From Luteimonas aestuarii (lineage in GTDB: Bacteria; Pseudomonadota; Gammaproteobacteria; Xanthomonadales; Xanthomonadaceae), in contig NZ_SMTF01000003.1 of assembly GCF_004357985.1 (NCBI RefSeq), positions 401,380 to 465,379 of the forward strand: DNA of 64,000 nt. The letters are read 5' to 3'. The notes beneath the pieces were generated by a model, which saw only the letters and a program-made list of their open reading frames with translations, was not told where the DNA came from and made no database searches. Positions 1 through 11,274 of this stretch are shown piece by piece (the first letter of the stretch is position 1; every line of letters starts with the position of its first letter). The translations under genes were made by a program, and so were the position numbers.

Positions 1-8
1 CTAGTTCC

Positions 9-2588
<2,580 letters not shown>

Positions 2589-2696
2589 TCCTAAGACACG
2601 GTGCCGCCTGACTGAACACCAAGACAGGATCGATGTGGCGGACGCCGGCCTAGCGTGTCGAACCAAGCATCCTTGGGTGACCAGGAAAAGAGAATG

Positions 2697-3176
2697 ATGA
2701 ATATCGGTGAAGCAGCCAAGTTTTCAGGCGTGTCGGCGAAGATGATCCGCTACTACGAACAGATCGGCTTGATCCCCAAAGCTGCGCGCTCTGAGGCCGG
2801 CTACCGACACTACAGCACGCCTGACGCTTATAGCCTTCGCTTTATCCGTCGCGCACGAGACCTTGGCTTCTCTGTCGAACAGATCGCAGAACTGCTGGTC
2901 TTGTGGCGCGACCGTGACCGCGCAAGCGCCGACGTCAAGGCGATGGCGCTTTCCCATGCCGCCGGACTGAAGACGAGAATCGCCGAGCTGCAGGCGATGG
3001 TGCAAACGCTCGAGCATCTGGCCGACCACTGCCACGGGGATGACCGACCGGAATGCCCGATCCTTGCGGATCTGGCCGAGCCAACAGCGGCGGAGTCGCG
3101 TTCGCAGGGTCCACATAGGACGCCTCGGTTTGGGGCCGACACGCCCGCCTCCTCGCGTAACCGCGGCGTCAGATGA
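2697..3176 (+). CDS. cueR: CueR-type MerR-family copper-responsive activator
   Basis: This cytoplasmic dimeric regulator senses Cu(I)/Ag(I)/Au(I) and activates copper export genes by untwisting promoters with 19-bp spacers. An N-terminal winged helix-turn-helix (residues 1-70) leads into a dimer helix and a metal loop. Counting from the chosen ATG, the ligands fall at C112 and C120 in CHGDDRPECPIL, the same numbers as in E. coli CueR, and S77, typical of sensors for monovalent ions, is also present. An upstream GTG at 2655 would add 14 residues, but the family begins at MNIGEAAK, so I chose 2697. The tail after residue 130 is longer than usual and low in complexity. Likely targets are copA and the promoter at 3268. 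Confidence 0.92.
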   Translation: MNIGEAAKFSGVSAKMIRYYEQIGLIPKAARSEAGYRHYSTPDAYSLRFIRRARDLGFSVEQIAELLVLWRDRDRASADVKAMALSHAAGLKTRIAELQAMVQTLEHLADHCHGDDRPECPILADLAEPTAAESRSQGPHRTPRFGADTPASSRNRGVR

Positions 3177-3267
3177 CTCATTCGTGGTCGGACGTGCATT
3201 CGCAAGAGTTCTCGGCGCCGTTGTCGGCCAGCCGTGAGCAGCTTGCAAACATTCTGCTGATAGCCGA

Positions 3268-3298
3268 TTGACCTTGCCACGCTGTCAAACCCCATATT
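3268..3298 (+). promoter_or_regulatory. CueR/MerR-type promoter upstream of the copper chaperone
   Basis: A -35 element TTGACC (3268-3273) and a -10-like CATATT (3293-3298) are separated by exactly 19 bp, the over-long spacer characteristic of MerR-family-activated promoters. The spacer has an imperfect dyad (CCTTG..CA / TG..CAAAC). It lies 32 bp upstream of the HMA-protein ATG and just downstream of cueR. Regulation by CueR is inferred. Confidence 0.6.
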
Positions 3299-3330
3299 GA
3301 TCCGACACCACAGTCGATCAGGAGATCAAG

Positions 3331-3531
3331 ATGCTTCGTTTCCACATTCCAAACATGACATGCGGCGGCTGCGCCAAGTCCGTCAAGAAGGCACTGCTCA
3401 GTGTGGACCCCCAAGCCCGCATCGAAACCGACCCACCGACGCGTCAGGTGAGGGTCGATAGCGACATGGACGGGGGCGCGTTCCTCTCAGCGCTCAGTGA
3501 GGCTGGGTACCCGGACGAGCGATCAGCCTGA
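3331..3531 (+). CDS. copZ: CopZ-like heavy-metal-associated copper chaperone
   Basis: This 66-residue single HMA domain probably ferries Cu(I) in the cytoplasm to CopA or to the CueR sensor. The metal site is NMTCGGC at residues 8-14, followed by the usual beta-alpha-beta-beta-alpha-beta fold ending in EAGYP. The ATG at 3331 has a good ribosome site (AGGAG, about 7 bp upstream) and a MerR-type promoter above it. It follows cueR. No signal peptide is present, which separates it from periplasmic MerP. The name is by similarity of motif and context. Confidence 0.88.
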   Translation: MLRFHIPNMTCGGCAKSVKKALLSVDPQARIETDPPTRQVRVDSDMDGGAFLSALSEAGYPDERSA

Positions 3532-3773
3532 AGCTGGTTCCGGCCGCCGCCGGCGCGCTCTACTCGCGCTCGGGGATCCCGCTGAGCCCGATGGTTGCGG
3601 CGCTCGCCATGAGACTGAGCTAGGTGTCGGTTGTGGCCCGCGCGCTTCGCCTGGCCGGGTCGGCTCCGGTTTCGGCGACACCGAAAGCGGCCATGCCGGT
3701 CCAGTCACCCGATCTGCCCGGGGGATTGATCTGGATCAGTTGCATCTGACCGAGCAAAAGGTAACCTCAAGCC

Positions 3774-4196
3774 ATGATCCGCCGTCGTCACCGTAGCTGG
3801 TTCCAGCGCACCGCCCTCCTCGCGATGGCGGCATTGCTCTGGTCTCAGCTCGCGCTGGCCAGCCATGGCGGCTGCCTGGATCTTCCGGGCACACCCGCCG
3901 CCGCAGTCGCGGCCGGCGCGGATACCCCCCACGACCACGGCCACGGCTGCGACGCGGAGCTTCCCTCGGCGGACAGGGCGGTGTGTGCCGCGCACTGCAG
4001 CGAGGGGGGTATTTCGGCCGACAGTGGGCGCATCCCACCGGTCCCGCCGCTGTTTGTCGGAGCGTGGGTCTCCTGGTTCGTCGTGGCCGAGGTCGCCGAT
4101 GCCGGCCCAGGGGTCACGCCCAGCTGGGTGGAATCGCCCCCCAGGGCCGCCTGGCACCGGCCCACCGCCCATCCCGCGGCTCTCCTGCTGATCTGA
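3774..4196 (+). CDS. Small exported Cys/His-bearing protein of the copper locus
   Basis: I do not recognise a named family. The 140-residue product opens with a basic stretch and a hydrophobic segment (about residues 10-30) ending in LALAS, a likely Sec signal. The mature part has several cysteines (HGGC, HGCD, AVCAAHC) and a histidine cluster HDHGHGCD near residue 55, suggestive of metal binding in the periplasm. A second hydrophobic stretch near residues 90-105 could be membrane-associated. It sits between the chaperone and the CusCBA genes on the same strand. Short metal-locus proteins of this kind are common ahead of cusC in related bacteria. Metal binding is inference. Confidence 0.6.
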   Translation: MIRRRHRSWFQRTALLAMAALLWSQLALASHGGCLDLPGTPAAAVAAGADTPHDHGHGCDAELPSADRAVCAAHCSEGGISADSGRIPPVPPLFVGAWVSWFVVAEVADAGPGVTPSWVESPPRAAWHRPTAHPAALLLI

Positions 4197-4325
4197 TGCC
4201 CGAACGCTGACCCGCCCGCACAACTGTGCGGCGCGGTCCTGTGCGTTCGCGCCGTGGCTGCGTCACGGCATGTGTTCCTGCCCTCGTCCGAGCGACCTGC
4301 GTCGCGTCGGCCCAAGGACACTGAT

Positions 4326-5648
4326 ATGGCATCCCTGTTCGACCCGATGCAGGCCAGGCGCCTGCACCCTTACCCGCTGTTCCGCCGTCGGCCACTGCTC
4401 CGGCACCTGCTTGCCTGCGTGTTCGCCGGCGGCTTGTGGACGCTGGCGCTGCCCGCGACCGCCACCGAACCCATCCCGGGGCACAGCCTCGAGTCGATCC
4501 GCACCTGGGTTCTGGAACACAACCCCGAGCTGCGGGCCATGGACTTCGAAACCCAGGCCGCCGAAGCGAGGATCCTTCCCGCAGGTGCCCTGCCCGATCC
4601 GATGGCCTCGGTTGGATTCCGCGGCCTCGATCCGGACAAGCCCTGGCGCACCGCCGGTGCCGAGCGCGAGGTGAACTACGCGCTGCGCCAGCGCTTCCCG
4701 CTCTGGGGCAAGCGCGGCCTGGCGCGGACCTCGGCCAGCCAGGATGCGATCGCGGCCGGACTCGACCGCATCGCCACGGCGCGCGACCTGCTGTCCGATG
4801 CCGAGGCGGCCTACGCACGCTACTGGCACGCCGACCAGGCCGTGGCCGTGCTCGATCGCCGCATCGCCCTGCTCCGCCAGGTCGAAGAAATGGCCGGCGT
4901 GCGCTACGCGCTGGGCCGCGCCGCGCAGCAGGATGCCATCCGCGCCCAGGTCGAGCAGACCAGCCTGCAGCGCGAGCGGATCGAACGCATCGCGACCAAG
5001 CAGGAGGCAGCCGCCATGTTGAACGCGGTGCTGGGACGCCGTTCCGATGCACCGCTGGCGACTCCCGATGAGGCGCCGCGCCTCGTCGTCCACAGCGCCT
5101 CGCTCACCGAGGCACTGGATGACGCAAATGCGCACCCCGCGGTGCGCTCGCAGCAGGCCCGCGCCGAGGCCGCGCGCACGAACGTGGTACTGCAGCGTCG
5201 CAACCGCTTTCCCGACATCACCGTGGGCGTGGGTGCGATGCAGTACGGCAACGGCATCGAAAGCACCGAGCTGATGCTCGAGGTCGAGATCCCGTTCCAG
5301 CAGCGCGCGCGTCGCGAACGCGAGCGCGAATCGCGCCTGCTCGAAGACGCGGCGCTGGCCCGCCGAGACGCCACGCTGCGGGCCGTCGAGGAACGCGGCG
5401 CTTCCGCCTGGTCGCAGTGGACCAGCGCACGCGAGCGCCGCGCGCTGGTCGAGAACACGCTGATGCCGCAGGCCGACGCCACCTGGCAGTCCGCACTGGC
5501 CAGCTACCAGGTCGGCGAAGTCGACTTCGGGACGCTGCTGGAAGCACTCAATGAATGGCAGGGCGCCGACCTCGCACGGGTCGATGCACTGCGTGACGAA
5601 CTGTTGGGCGCCGCCGCCGTGCGCGCCATCGAAGGAGATATCCGATGA
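4326..5648 (+). CDS. cusC: TolC-family outer-membrane factor of Cu/Ag efflux (CusC-like)
   Basis: This forms the outer-membrane channel of a tripartite heavy-metal RND pump. An open frame reaches back to 4254, but the ATG at 4326 has AAGGA seven bases upstream and begins a signal peptide that ends near TATA/TEP. The body shows the repeated long alpha-helical hairpins of the outer membrane efflux family (SLESIRTWVLEHNPELRAMDFE near the start, then heptad-like Ala/Arg/Glu-rich helices). From the chosen start it is 440 residues, in the family range. Its stop overlaps the start of cusB by 4 bp (ATGA), so the three pump genes are translationally coupled. There is no lipobox cysteine, unlike E. coli CusC. 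Confidence 0.9.
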   Translation: MASLFDPMQARRLHPYPLFRRRPLLRHLLACVFAGGLWTLALPATATEPIPGHSLESIRTWVLEHNPELRAMDFETQAAEARILPAGALPDPMASVGFRGLDPDKPWRTAGAEREVNYALRQRFPLWGKRGLARTSASQDAIAAGLDRIATARDLLSDAEAAYARYWHADQAVAVLDRRIALLRQVEEMAGVRYALGRAAQQDAIRAQVEQTSLQRERIERIATKQEAAAMLNAVLGRRSDAPLATPDEAPRLVVHSASLTEALDDANAHPAVRSQQARAEAARTNVVLQRRNRFPDITVGVGAMQYGNGIESTELMLEVEIPFQQRARRERERESRLLEDAALARRDATLRAVEERGASAWSQWTSARERRALVENTLMPQADATWQSALASYQVGEVDFGTLLEALNEWQGADLARVDALRDELLGAAAVRAIEGDIR

Positions 5649-7138
5649 CCCGTGTCCAGACCCTGTCGCTCGCCATCGGCGTCGCACTCGCCGCACTCGC
5701 CGTCGGCTGGATGGCGGGCCGCGCCACGAACGATTCGCCCACCGCAGCCACGTCCGCCGAGGCAGCGGCCGCGGAACGCAAGGTGCTCTATTACCGCAAT
5801 CCGATGGGCCTGGCGGACACGTCGCCGGTGCCGAAGAAGGATTCGATGGGCATGGACTACGTCCCGGTCTATGCCGACGACGCCCCGCCGGCGGCGCCGG
5901 GTACGGTGGTGCTGCCCCCGGACAAGGTGCAGGCGCTGGGCGTGCGCACCGAGGCGGTCAAGCGAGGAGCCATGTCCGCCACCGTGCGCACCAGCGGCAC
6001 GGTCGAGGTCGACGAGACCCGGCAGTACGCGATCGCGCCCCGCTTTGAAGGCTGGGTGGAGCGGCTGTACGCGAACCAGACCGGCATGCGCGTCCGCGCC
6101 GGGCAGCCGCTGCTCTCCGTCTACAGCCCACAGTTGGCGGCGGCGCAGCAGGAATACCGGCTGGCCGACGAGACCGCCCGCAGGTTGGCCGGGTCCGATC
6201 CCGCGAGCGCGGCATCGATGACCCGCCTGCGCGATGCCGCACGCACCCGCCTGCGCAACTGGGAAATCAGCGACGCGCAACTCGGCAAGACGGGGCTGGT
6301 GCTCACCGCGCCCGCGGACGGGGTCGTGATCGAGAAGCCGGTGGTCCAGGGCGCACGCTTCGAGCCCGGCGAAACCATCCTGCGCCTGGCGGACCTGTCG
6401 ACGGTGTGGGTGATCGCGAAGGTCCCGGCGGCGCAGGCCGCGGGCATCCAGCCCGGCCAGCCCGCACGCTTTGAAACCGTGGCCCTGCCGGGCCAGGTGG
6501 CCGAGGGCGCGGTCACCTTCGTGCAGCCCGTCATCGATGCGATGACGCGCACCGTGGATGTGCGCATCGCCCTGCCCAACCCCGACGGCGACCTCCGGCC
6601 GGGGCTCTACGGGACGGTGGTGCTGGAGGAGCCGGGTGCTGGACCGGTTCTGACCGTTCCGCGCTCGGCCGTGCTCGACAGCGGCACGCGCCAGGTGGTG
6701 CTGGTCGAGACCGGCCCCGGCCGGTTCGCACCGCGCGACGTCACCCTGGGTCGCCGTGGCGGCGATCGCATCGAAGTGCTCGACGGGATCGCCGAAGGCG
6801 AACAGGTCGTGGTCTCCGCCAACTTCCTGATCGACGCCGAAAGCAACCTGCAGTCGGCACTCCAGGGGCTTGAGGGTCATGCAGGACACGGCGCGCCTTC
6901 GGGCACCACTGAGGATCCACACGCCGGGCACGGTGAGGACGCCGTCGATCCGCACGCAGGTCATGTTGACGAGGTCGCTGATCCCCACGCAGGCCATGCC
7001 ATACCGGCGACATCGGGAGATCCACCGGCTGCCGCCAGCGATCCTGGCGCGTCCGACGGCCATGACAGCCATGGCGACCATGGAACGATGAACGACCACG
7101 GCACACCTGCTCCCGCCACCAGCCACGAGGGGCACTGA
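5645..7138 (+). CDS. cusB: CusB-like periplasmic adaptor with HMBD and His-rich tail
   Basis: This membrane-fusion protein links CusA to the outer-membrane channel. An N-terminal anchor (residues 5-28) is followed by a heavy-metal-binding domain with the typical core KVLYYRNPMG...KDSMGMDY (about 46-75), whose methionines bind Cu/Ag. Barrel-sandwich and beta-barrel domains follow (GWVERLYANQTG, then LTAPADGVV). The C-terminal roughly 90 residues are very rich in His, with DPHAGH repeated at least three times plus further GHxxH runs. This tail is absent from E. coli CusB and may be an added metal sponge. The gene overlaps cusC by 4 bp and ends one base before cusA. Confidence 0.93.
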   Translation: MTRVQTLSLAIGVALAALAVGWMAGRATNDSPTAATSAEAAAAERKVLYYRNPMGLADTSPVPKKDSMGMDYVPVYADDAPPAAPGTVVLPPDKVQALGVRTEAVKRGAMSATVRTSGTVEVDETRQYAIAPRFEGWVERLYANQTGMRVRAGQPLLSVYSPQLAAAQQEYRLADETARRLAGSDPASAASMTRLRDAARTRLRNWEISDAQLGKTGLVLTAPADGVVIEKPVVQGARFEPGETILRLADLSTVWVIAKVPAAQAAGIQPGQPARFETVALPGQVAEGAVTFVQPVIDAMTRTVDVRIALPNPDGDLRPGLYGTVVLEEPGAGPVLTVPRSAVLDSGTRQVVLVETGPGRFAPRDVTLGRRGGDRIEVLDGIAEGEQVVVSANFLIDAESNLQSALQGLEGHAGHGAPSGTTEDPHAGHGEDAVDPHAGHVDEVADPHAGHAIPATSGDPPAAASDPGASDGHDSHGDHGTMNDHGTPAPATSHEGH

Positions 7139-7139
7139 C

Positions 7140-10100
7140 ATGCTTGGCCGTCTCATTGAATGGTCGGTGCGCAACGTCTTCCTGGTGCTGGTGATGGCGC
7201 TGGCGATTGTCGCCGGTGGCATCTACGCACTGATGAACACGCCGCTGGACGCACAACCGGATCTGTCGGACGTGCAGGTGATCGTGTTCACGGAGTACCC
7301 GGGGCAGGCGCCCCAGGTGGTCGAGGACCAGGTCACCTATCCGCTGACCAGCGCCCTGCTCGCGACGCCGAAGTCGAAGGACGTCCGCGGCTTCTCGTTC
7401 TTCGGCGCCTCCTTCATCTACGTCATCTTCGAAGAAGGCACGGACCTGTACTGGGCGCGCTCGCGCGTACTCGAGAACCTCAACGTCGCGTCGAAAAACC
7501 TGCCGGCTGGCGTGGCACCGGCACTGGGACCCGACGCGTCCGGCGTGGGCTGGGTCTACCAGTACGTGCTGCAGAGCGACCGCCACTCGCTGGACGAGCT
7601 GCGCGCGATGCAGGACTGGTACCTGCGTTACCAGCTCACCACCGCGCCCGGCGTGGCCGAGGTCGCCAGCGTCGGCGGCTTCGTGCGCCAGTACTCGATC
7701 ACCGTCGATCCGGTCCGGCTGCGCGAGTTCGACATCCCGATTTCACGCGTGTCCGAGGTGATCGCCGAGAGCAACCGCGACGTCGGCGGCCGCGTGATCG
7801 AGATGGCCGAGACCGAGTACATGGTGCGGGGCCGCGGCTACCTGCGCGGTATCGAGGATATCGAGAGCCTGGTTCTGCGCGCCGAAGGGGGCGCACCGGT
7901 GCTGATCGGCGACGTCGCACGGGTCGAACTGGTACCCGATGAGCGCCGTGGCATCGCCGACCTGGACGGCGAAGGCGACGTTGTGGGCGGGATCGTCATT
8001 GCGCGCTTCGGCGAAAACGCCCTGGCCGTGATCGGCGGGGTGAAGGACAAGATCGCGGAACTTGCGCGAGGCCTGCCCGAAGGCGTCAGCGTCCAGGCGG
8101 TCTACGACCGCTCCGACCTCATCGTGCGTGCGATCAAGACGCTGCGCACGACGCTGCTCGAGGAGAGCCTGATCGTCGCGCTGGTGTGCCTGGTGTTCCT
8201 GTTCCATGCGCGCAGCGCACTGGTCGCGATCGTCATGCTGCCGGTCGGCGTGCTGGTCGCGGTGATCGCGATGCGTGCGCTCGGCATGAACTCCAACATC
8301 ATGAGCCTGGGCGGCATCGCGATCTCGATCGGCGTAATGGTGGACGCGGCGATCGTGATGATCGAGAACGCACACAAGCACATCGAGCGCTCCGACGGCT
8401 CCCGCAGCCGAGCCCAGCTGATCATTGATGCCTGCCGCGAGGTCGGGCCGGCGTTGTTCTTCAGCCTGATGATCATCACCGTCTCGTTCCTTCCGGTGTT
8501 CGCCCTGGAGGCGCAGGAAGGCCGCCTGTTCAAGCCGCTGGCCTTCACCAAGACCTTCGCCATGGCCGGTGGTGCGCTGCTTTCGGTGACCTTGGTGCCG
8601 GTGCTCATGCTCCTGTTCGTGCGCGGCAAGATCATGCCCGAGCAGAAGAACCCGGTGAACCGGTTCCTGGTCGCGGCCTATCGGCCCGTGATCGACGTCG
8701 TGCTGCGGCACCGCATGGCCACGATCGCGATCGCGCTGGTCGCCCTGTTCGCCAGCCTGTGGCCGGCGTCACGCCTGGGCAGCGAGTTCATGCCCACGCT
8801 CAACGAGGGCACCCTCCTGTACATGCCAGCGTCGCTGCCGGGCATGTCGGTGACCAACGCGTCGGAGCTGCTGCAGCAGCAGGACCGGATCATCAAGGGC
8901 TTCCCGGAGGTGGAGTCGGTGTTCGGCAAGGCGGGCCGCGCCCTGACCGCCACCGATCCTGCACCTTTGGAGATGTTCGAAACCGTCATCAACCTAAAGC
9001 CCGAGGACGAGTGGCGGGACGGCATGACCACCGACAAGTTGATCGCGGAGATGGACGAGGCGCTGAAGTTCCCGGGCGTGGCCAACTCCTGGACGATGCC
9101 GATCAAGGCCCGCACCGACATGCTGGCCACCGGCATCCGCACGCCCGTGGGCATCAAGTTGTTCGGCACGGATCTTGAGCAACTCGACGCGCTGGCCACC
9201 GAGATCGAAGCCGTTGTGCGCGAAGTGCCGGGGACGACCAGCGCGTTCGCCGAGCGCCTGACCGGCGCCTACTACCTCGACATCACCCCCGACCTTGGCA
9301 GCCTGGCCCAGTACGGCGTGACCCTGGGCGAGGTGCAGGACGTGGTGGCGGCCGCGCTGGGCGGCGAGATCGTCACCACCATCCTGCAGGGCCGCGAGCG
9401 ATTCAGCGCGATCGTGCGCTATCCGCGCGAGCTGCGAGACGACCCGCACCGTATCGGCAGCCAGGTTTTGGTGCCCGTGCCCGGCGGCGCCCAGGTGCCC
9501 TTGGGCGAGCTCGCACGCATCGAAGTCACGATGGGTGCGCCCAGCATCCGCACCGAGAACGCGATGCTGGCGGCCTACATCTACGTCGACACGCGCGAAA
9601 GCGACCTGGGCCGCTACGTGCAGGCAGCGCAGGACGCGGTCGCCGAGCAGGTGCAGTTCCCGCCGGGCTACTACGTGACCTGGAGCGGACAGTACGAGTA
9701 CATGCAGCGCGCCGCAGAAAAGATGCGCGTCGTCGTCCCGGTGACGCTGGCGCTGATCTTCCTGCTGCTGTACCTCAACTTCCGCCGCGTCACCGAGTCG
9801 CTGATCGTGATGCTGTCGGTGCCGTTCGCACTGGTCGGCGGCGTGTGGCTGATGTGGATGCTCGACTACAACGTCAGCGTCGCGGTGATCGTCGGCTTCA
9901 TCGCACTGGCCGGCGTCGCCGCGGAAACCGGCGTGGTGATGCTGATCTATCTCGACCACGCGCTGGAGGCTCGCGCCGCGCAGCGCCAAGCCGAAGGCCG
10001 CTCGCTGGATGCCGGCGACCTGCGCGAGGCGATCATCGAAGGCGCGGTCGACCGCGTGCGCCCGAAGATGATGACCGTGGTCGCGATCATGGCCGGCCTG

Positions 10101-10292
10101 CTGCCGATCATGTGGAGCAGCGGCACAGGCTCGGAGGTTATGCGCCGCATCGCCGCGCCGATGGTGGGCGGCATGGTCTCGTCCACGGTGCTGACGCTGG
10201 TGGTGATCCCGGCGCTGTACTCGTTGATCAAGCAGCGGCAGCTGGCCAGGAAGCGGCCAACACCTGCTGCGCTGCCGGCGGACGTGTCGTGA
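7140..10292 (+). CDS. cusA: CusA-type heavy-metal RND efflux transporter
   Basis: This inner-membrane proton-driven trimeric pump exports Cu(I)/Ag(I). At 1050 residues it has the usual length. The HME-RND signature GGIAISIGVMVDAAIV carries the relay aspartate in transmembrane helix 4. Three methionines matching the CusA metal path can be seen: PGMS (about M569), LEMFET (about M612) and DMLATGIRTP (about M661), corresponding to E. coli M573, M623 and M672. These separate Cu/Ag pumps from Co/Zn/Cd (CzcA) relatives. The gene begins two bases after cusB ends. It closes the cusCBA operon, and the next gene has its own promoter. Confidence 0.95.
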   Translation: MLGRLIEWSVRNVFLVLVMALAIVAGGIYALMNTPLDAQPDLSDVQVIVFTEYPGQAPQVVEDQVTYPLTSALLATPKSKDVRGFSFFGASFIYVIFEEGTDLYWARSRVLENLNVASKNLPAGVAPALGPDASGVGWVYQYVLQSDRHSLDELRAMQDWYLRYQLTTAPGVAEVASVGGFVRQYSITVDPVRLREFDIPISRVSEVIAESNRDVGGRVIEMAETEYMVRGRGYLRGIEDIESLVLRAEGGAPVLIGDVARVELVPDERRGIADLDGEGDVVGGIVIARFGENALAVIGGVKDKIAELARGLPEGVSVQAVYDRSDLIVRAIKTLRTTLLEESLIVALVCLVFLFHARSALVAIVMLPVGVLVAVIAMRALGMNSNIMSLGGIAISIGVMVDAAIVMIENAHKHIERSDGSRSRAQLIIDACREVGPALFFSLMIITVSFLPVFALEAQEGRLFKPLAFTKTFAMAGGALLSVTLVPVLMLLFVRGKIMPEQKNPVNRFLVAAYRPVIDVVLRHRMATIAIALVALFASLWPASRLGSEFMPTLNEGTLLYMPASLPGMSVTNASELLQQQDRIIKGFPEVESVFGKAGRALTATDPAPLEMFETVINLKPEDEWRDGMTTDKLIAEMDEALKFPGVANSWTMPIKARTDMLATGIRTPVGIKLFGTDLEQLDALATEIEAVVREVPGTTSAFAERLTGAYYLDITPDLGSLAQYGVTLGEVQDVVAAALGGEIVTTILQGRERFSAIVRYPRELRDDPHRIGSQVLVPVPGGAQVPLGELARIEVTMGAPSIRTENAMLAAYIYVDTRESDLGRYVQAAQDAVAEQVQFPPGYYVTWSGQYEYMQRAAEKMRVVVPVTLALIFLLLYLNFRRVTESLIVMLSVPFALVGGVWLMWMLDYNVSVAVIVGFIALAGVAAETGVVMLIYLDHALEARAAQRQAEGRSLDAGDLREAIIEGAVDRVRPKMMTVVAIMAGLLPIMWSSGTGSEVMRRIAAPMVGGMVSSTVLTLVVIPALYSLIKQRQLARKRPTPAALPADVS

Positions 10293-10406
10293 TGTGGCCG
10301 ACCTTCAACGCGCCAGGGCAAAGGCGGTCCGCGTGTGCGTTGACCCAAGATTATCGCTGCGGGAGCACTCGATGCCTTGGTGTGGATGGAGGCGTGTCAG
10401 CCGAGC

Positions 10407-10437
10407 TTGACCTGTGTGCGGGACACAGGTCTAGCGT
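10407..10437 (+). promoter_or_regulatory. MerR-type promoter/operator with perfect dyad
   Basis: A -35 TTGACC (10407-10412) and -10 TAGCGT (10432-10437) flank a 19-bp spacer. Across it lies a perfect inverted repeat, GACCTGTGT-GCGGG-ACACAGGTC (10409-10431; 9-bp arms, 5-bp centre). The site is 28 bp upstream of the next MerR-family gene, so that regulator probably controls its own operon through it. Confidence 0.78.
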
Positions 10438-10464
10438 GATCACCATCTTTCCTGGAGCGCGCCA

Positions 10465-10971
10465 ATGATGGGCAAAGACGAAGCAGCGCCGCCGCTGATG
10501 ACGGTACGCCAGCTGGCACAGCAGGGCGACGTCACGGTGCATGTGGTGCGCAACTATCTGCGGCGCGGCCTCCTACAGGCGGCCACGCACACCGAGGGCG
10601 GGTATCAGCTCTTCTCGGCTTCGGAGCTCCAGCGCCTGCACTTCATTCGCACGGCACAGCAGCTTGGTTTCACGCTGGCCGAAATCGAGGAAATCATCCG
10701 CCACAGCCTGCAGCGGCATAGTCCCTGCCCGCTTGTGCGGGACATCATCCGGCGCAGGCTTGACGACACCCGCCAACAACTGGACAGGCTGCTCGCCATG
10801 CACGAGCGGATGGAGCGTGCCATCCACGCCTGGGCGAAGCTTCCGGACTCCATTCCGACTGGCAATGACGTCTGCGCATTGATCGAAGCCGTTGCCGCGA
10901 CAGAAGGCGGCAAGTTCGTCAGGTCCACCCCGCGACGCCTTCTCGGACGCCTCACTCAGGATTTGCCATGA
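10465..10971 (+). CDS. MerR-family regulator (MerD/MerR-like) of the downstream metal genes
   Basis: This 168-residue DNA-binding protein begins with a MerR winged helix (VRQLAQQGDVTVHVVRNYLR, about residues 13-32), with GGYQLF as the wing. The VHVVRNYL..GLL pattern recalls MerD as well as MerR. One cysteine (SPCPLVRDI, about residue 90) sits at the start of the dimer helix, where MerR, ZntR and CadR have a metal ligand. The usual C-terminal two-cysteine loop is missing, so the effector is unclear. The ATG at 10465 is used; a second Met follows at once. It overlaps the next gene by 4 bp. A perfect dyad with 19-bp promoter spacing lies just upstream. Confidence 0.85.
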   Translation: MMGKDEAAPPLMTVRQLAQQGDVTVHVVRNYLRRGLLQAATHTEGGYQLFSASELQRLHFIRTAQQLGFTLAEIEEIIRHSLQRHSPCPLVRDIIRRRLDDTRQQLDRLLAMHERMERAIHAWAKLPDSIPTGNDVCALIEAVAATEGGKFVRSTPRRLLGRLTQDLP

Positions 10972-11273
10972 CTGCCCCCCGCTCTCCAACCACGTCGGGG
11001 TCCGGACGTTGGGTCTTCTGGATTTTCCTTGCGCTGGCCGTCTTCTATCTTGGCGTCGAGCATCGCGCCCACCTTGCTGGAGCACTCCGCTGGTTGCCAT
11101 TGGCCATCCTGCTGCTGCGCCCCCTCATGCATGTGTTCATGCACAAAGGACATGGCGGACATGGCGGACATGGACAAGGCGGCAATGCCGACGACTCATC
11201 CAATGGGGGCCATGGCGGCAGCAAGCGGGCGCTGACCGACGAAACGTCCGACACCTCGAACGGAGGGCAATGA
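10968..11273 (+). CDS. DUF2933-type small membrane protein with Gly-His tail
   Basis: This is a 101-residue inner-membrane protein. Two hydrophobic segments are visible (WVFWIFLALAVFYLGVEH at about 14-31 and LRWLPLAILLLRPLMHVFMH at about 40-59). They are followed by a GHGGHGGHG run and a polar tail. This arrangement matches DUF2933 proteins commonly found in copper and mercury islands. The histidines right after the second membrane segment could bind metal, but no function is established. It starts with an ATGA overlap with the MerR-like regulator and ends two bases before the next gene, so all three are probably one transcript. Confidence 0.75.
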   Translation: MTAPRSPTTSGSGRWVFWIFLALAVFYLGVEHRAHLAGALRWLPLAILLLRPLMHVFMHKGHGGHGGHGQGGNADDSSNGGHGGSKRALTDETSDTSNGGQ

Positions 11274-11274
11274 C

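Noticed and set aside
4263..5696. 477-codon minus-strand frame opposite the outer-membrane factor
   Set aside because: Mirror frame of cusC with no domain or ribosome site.
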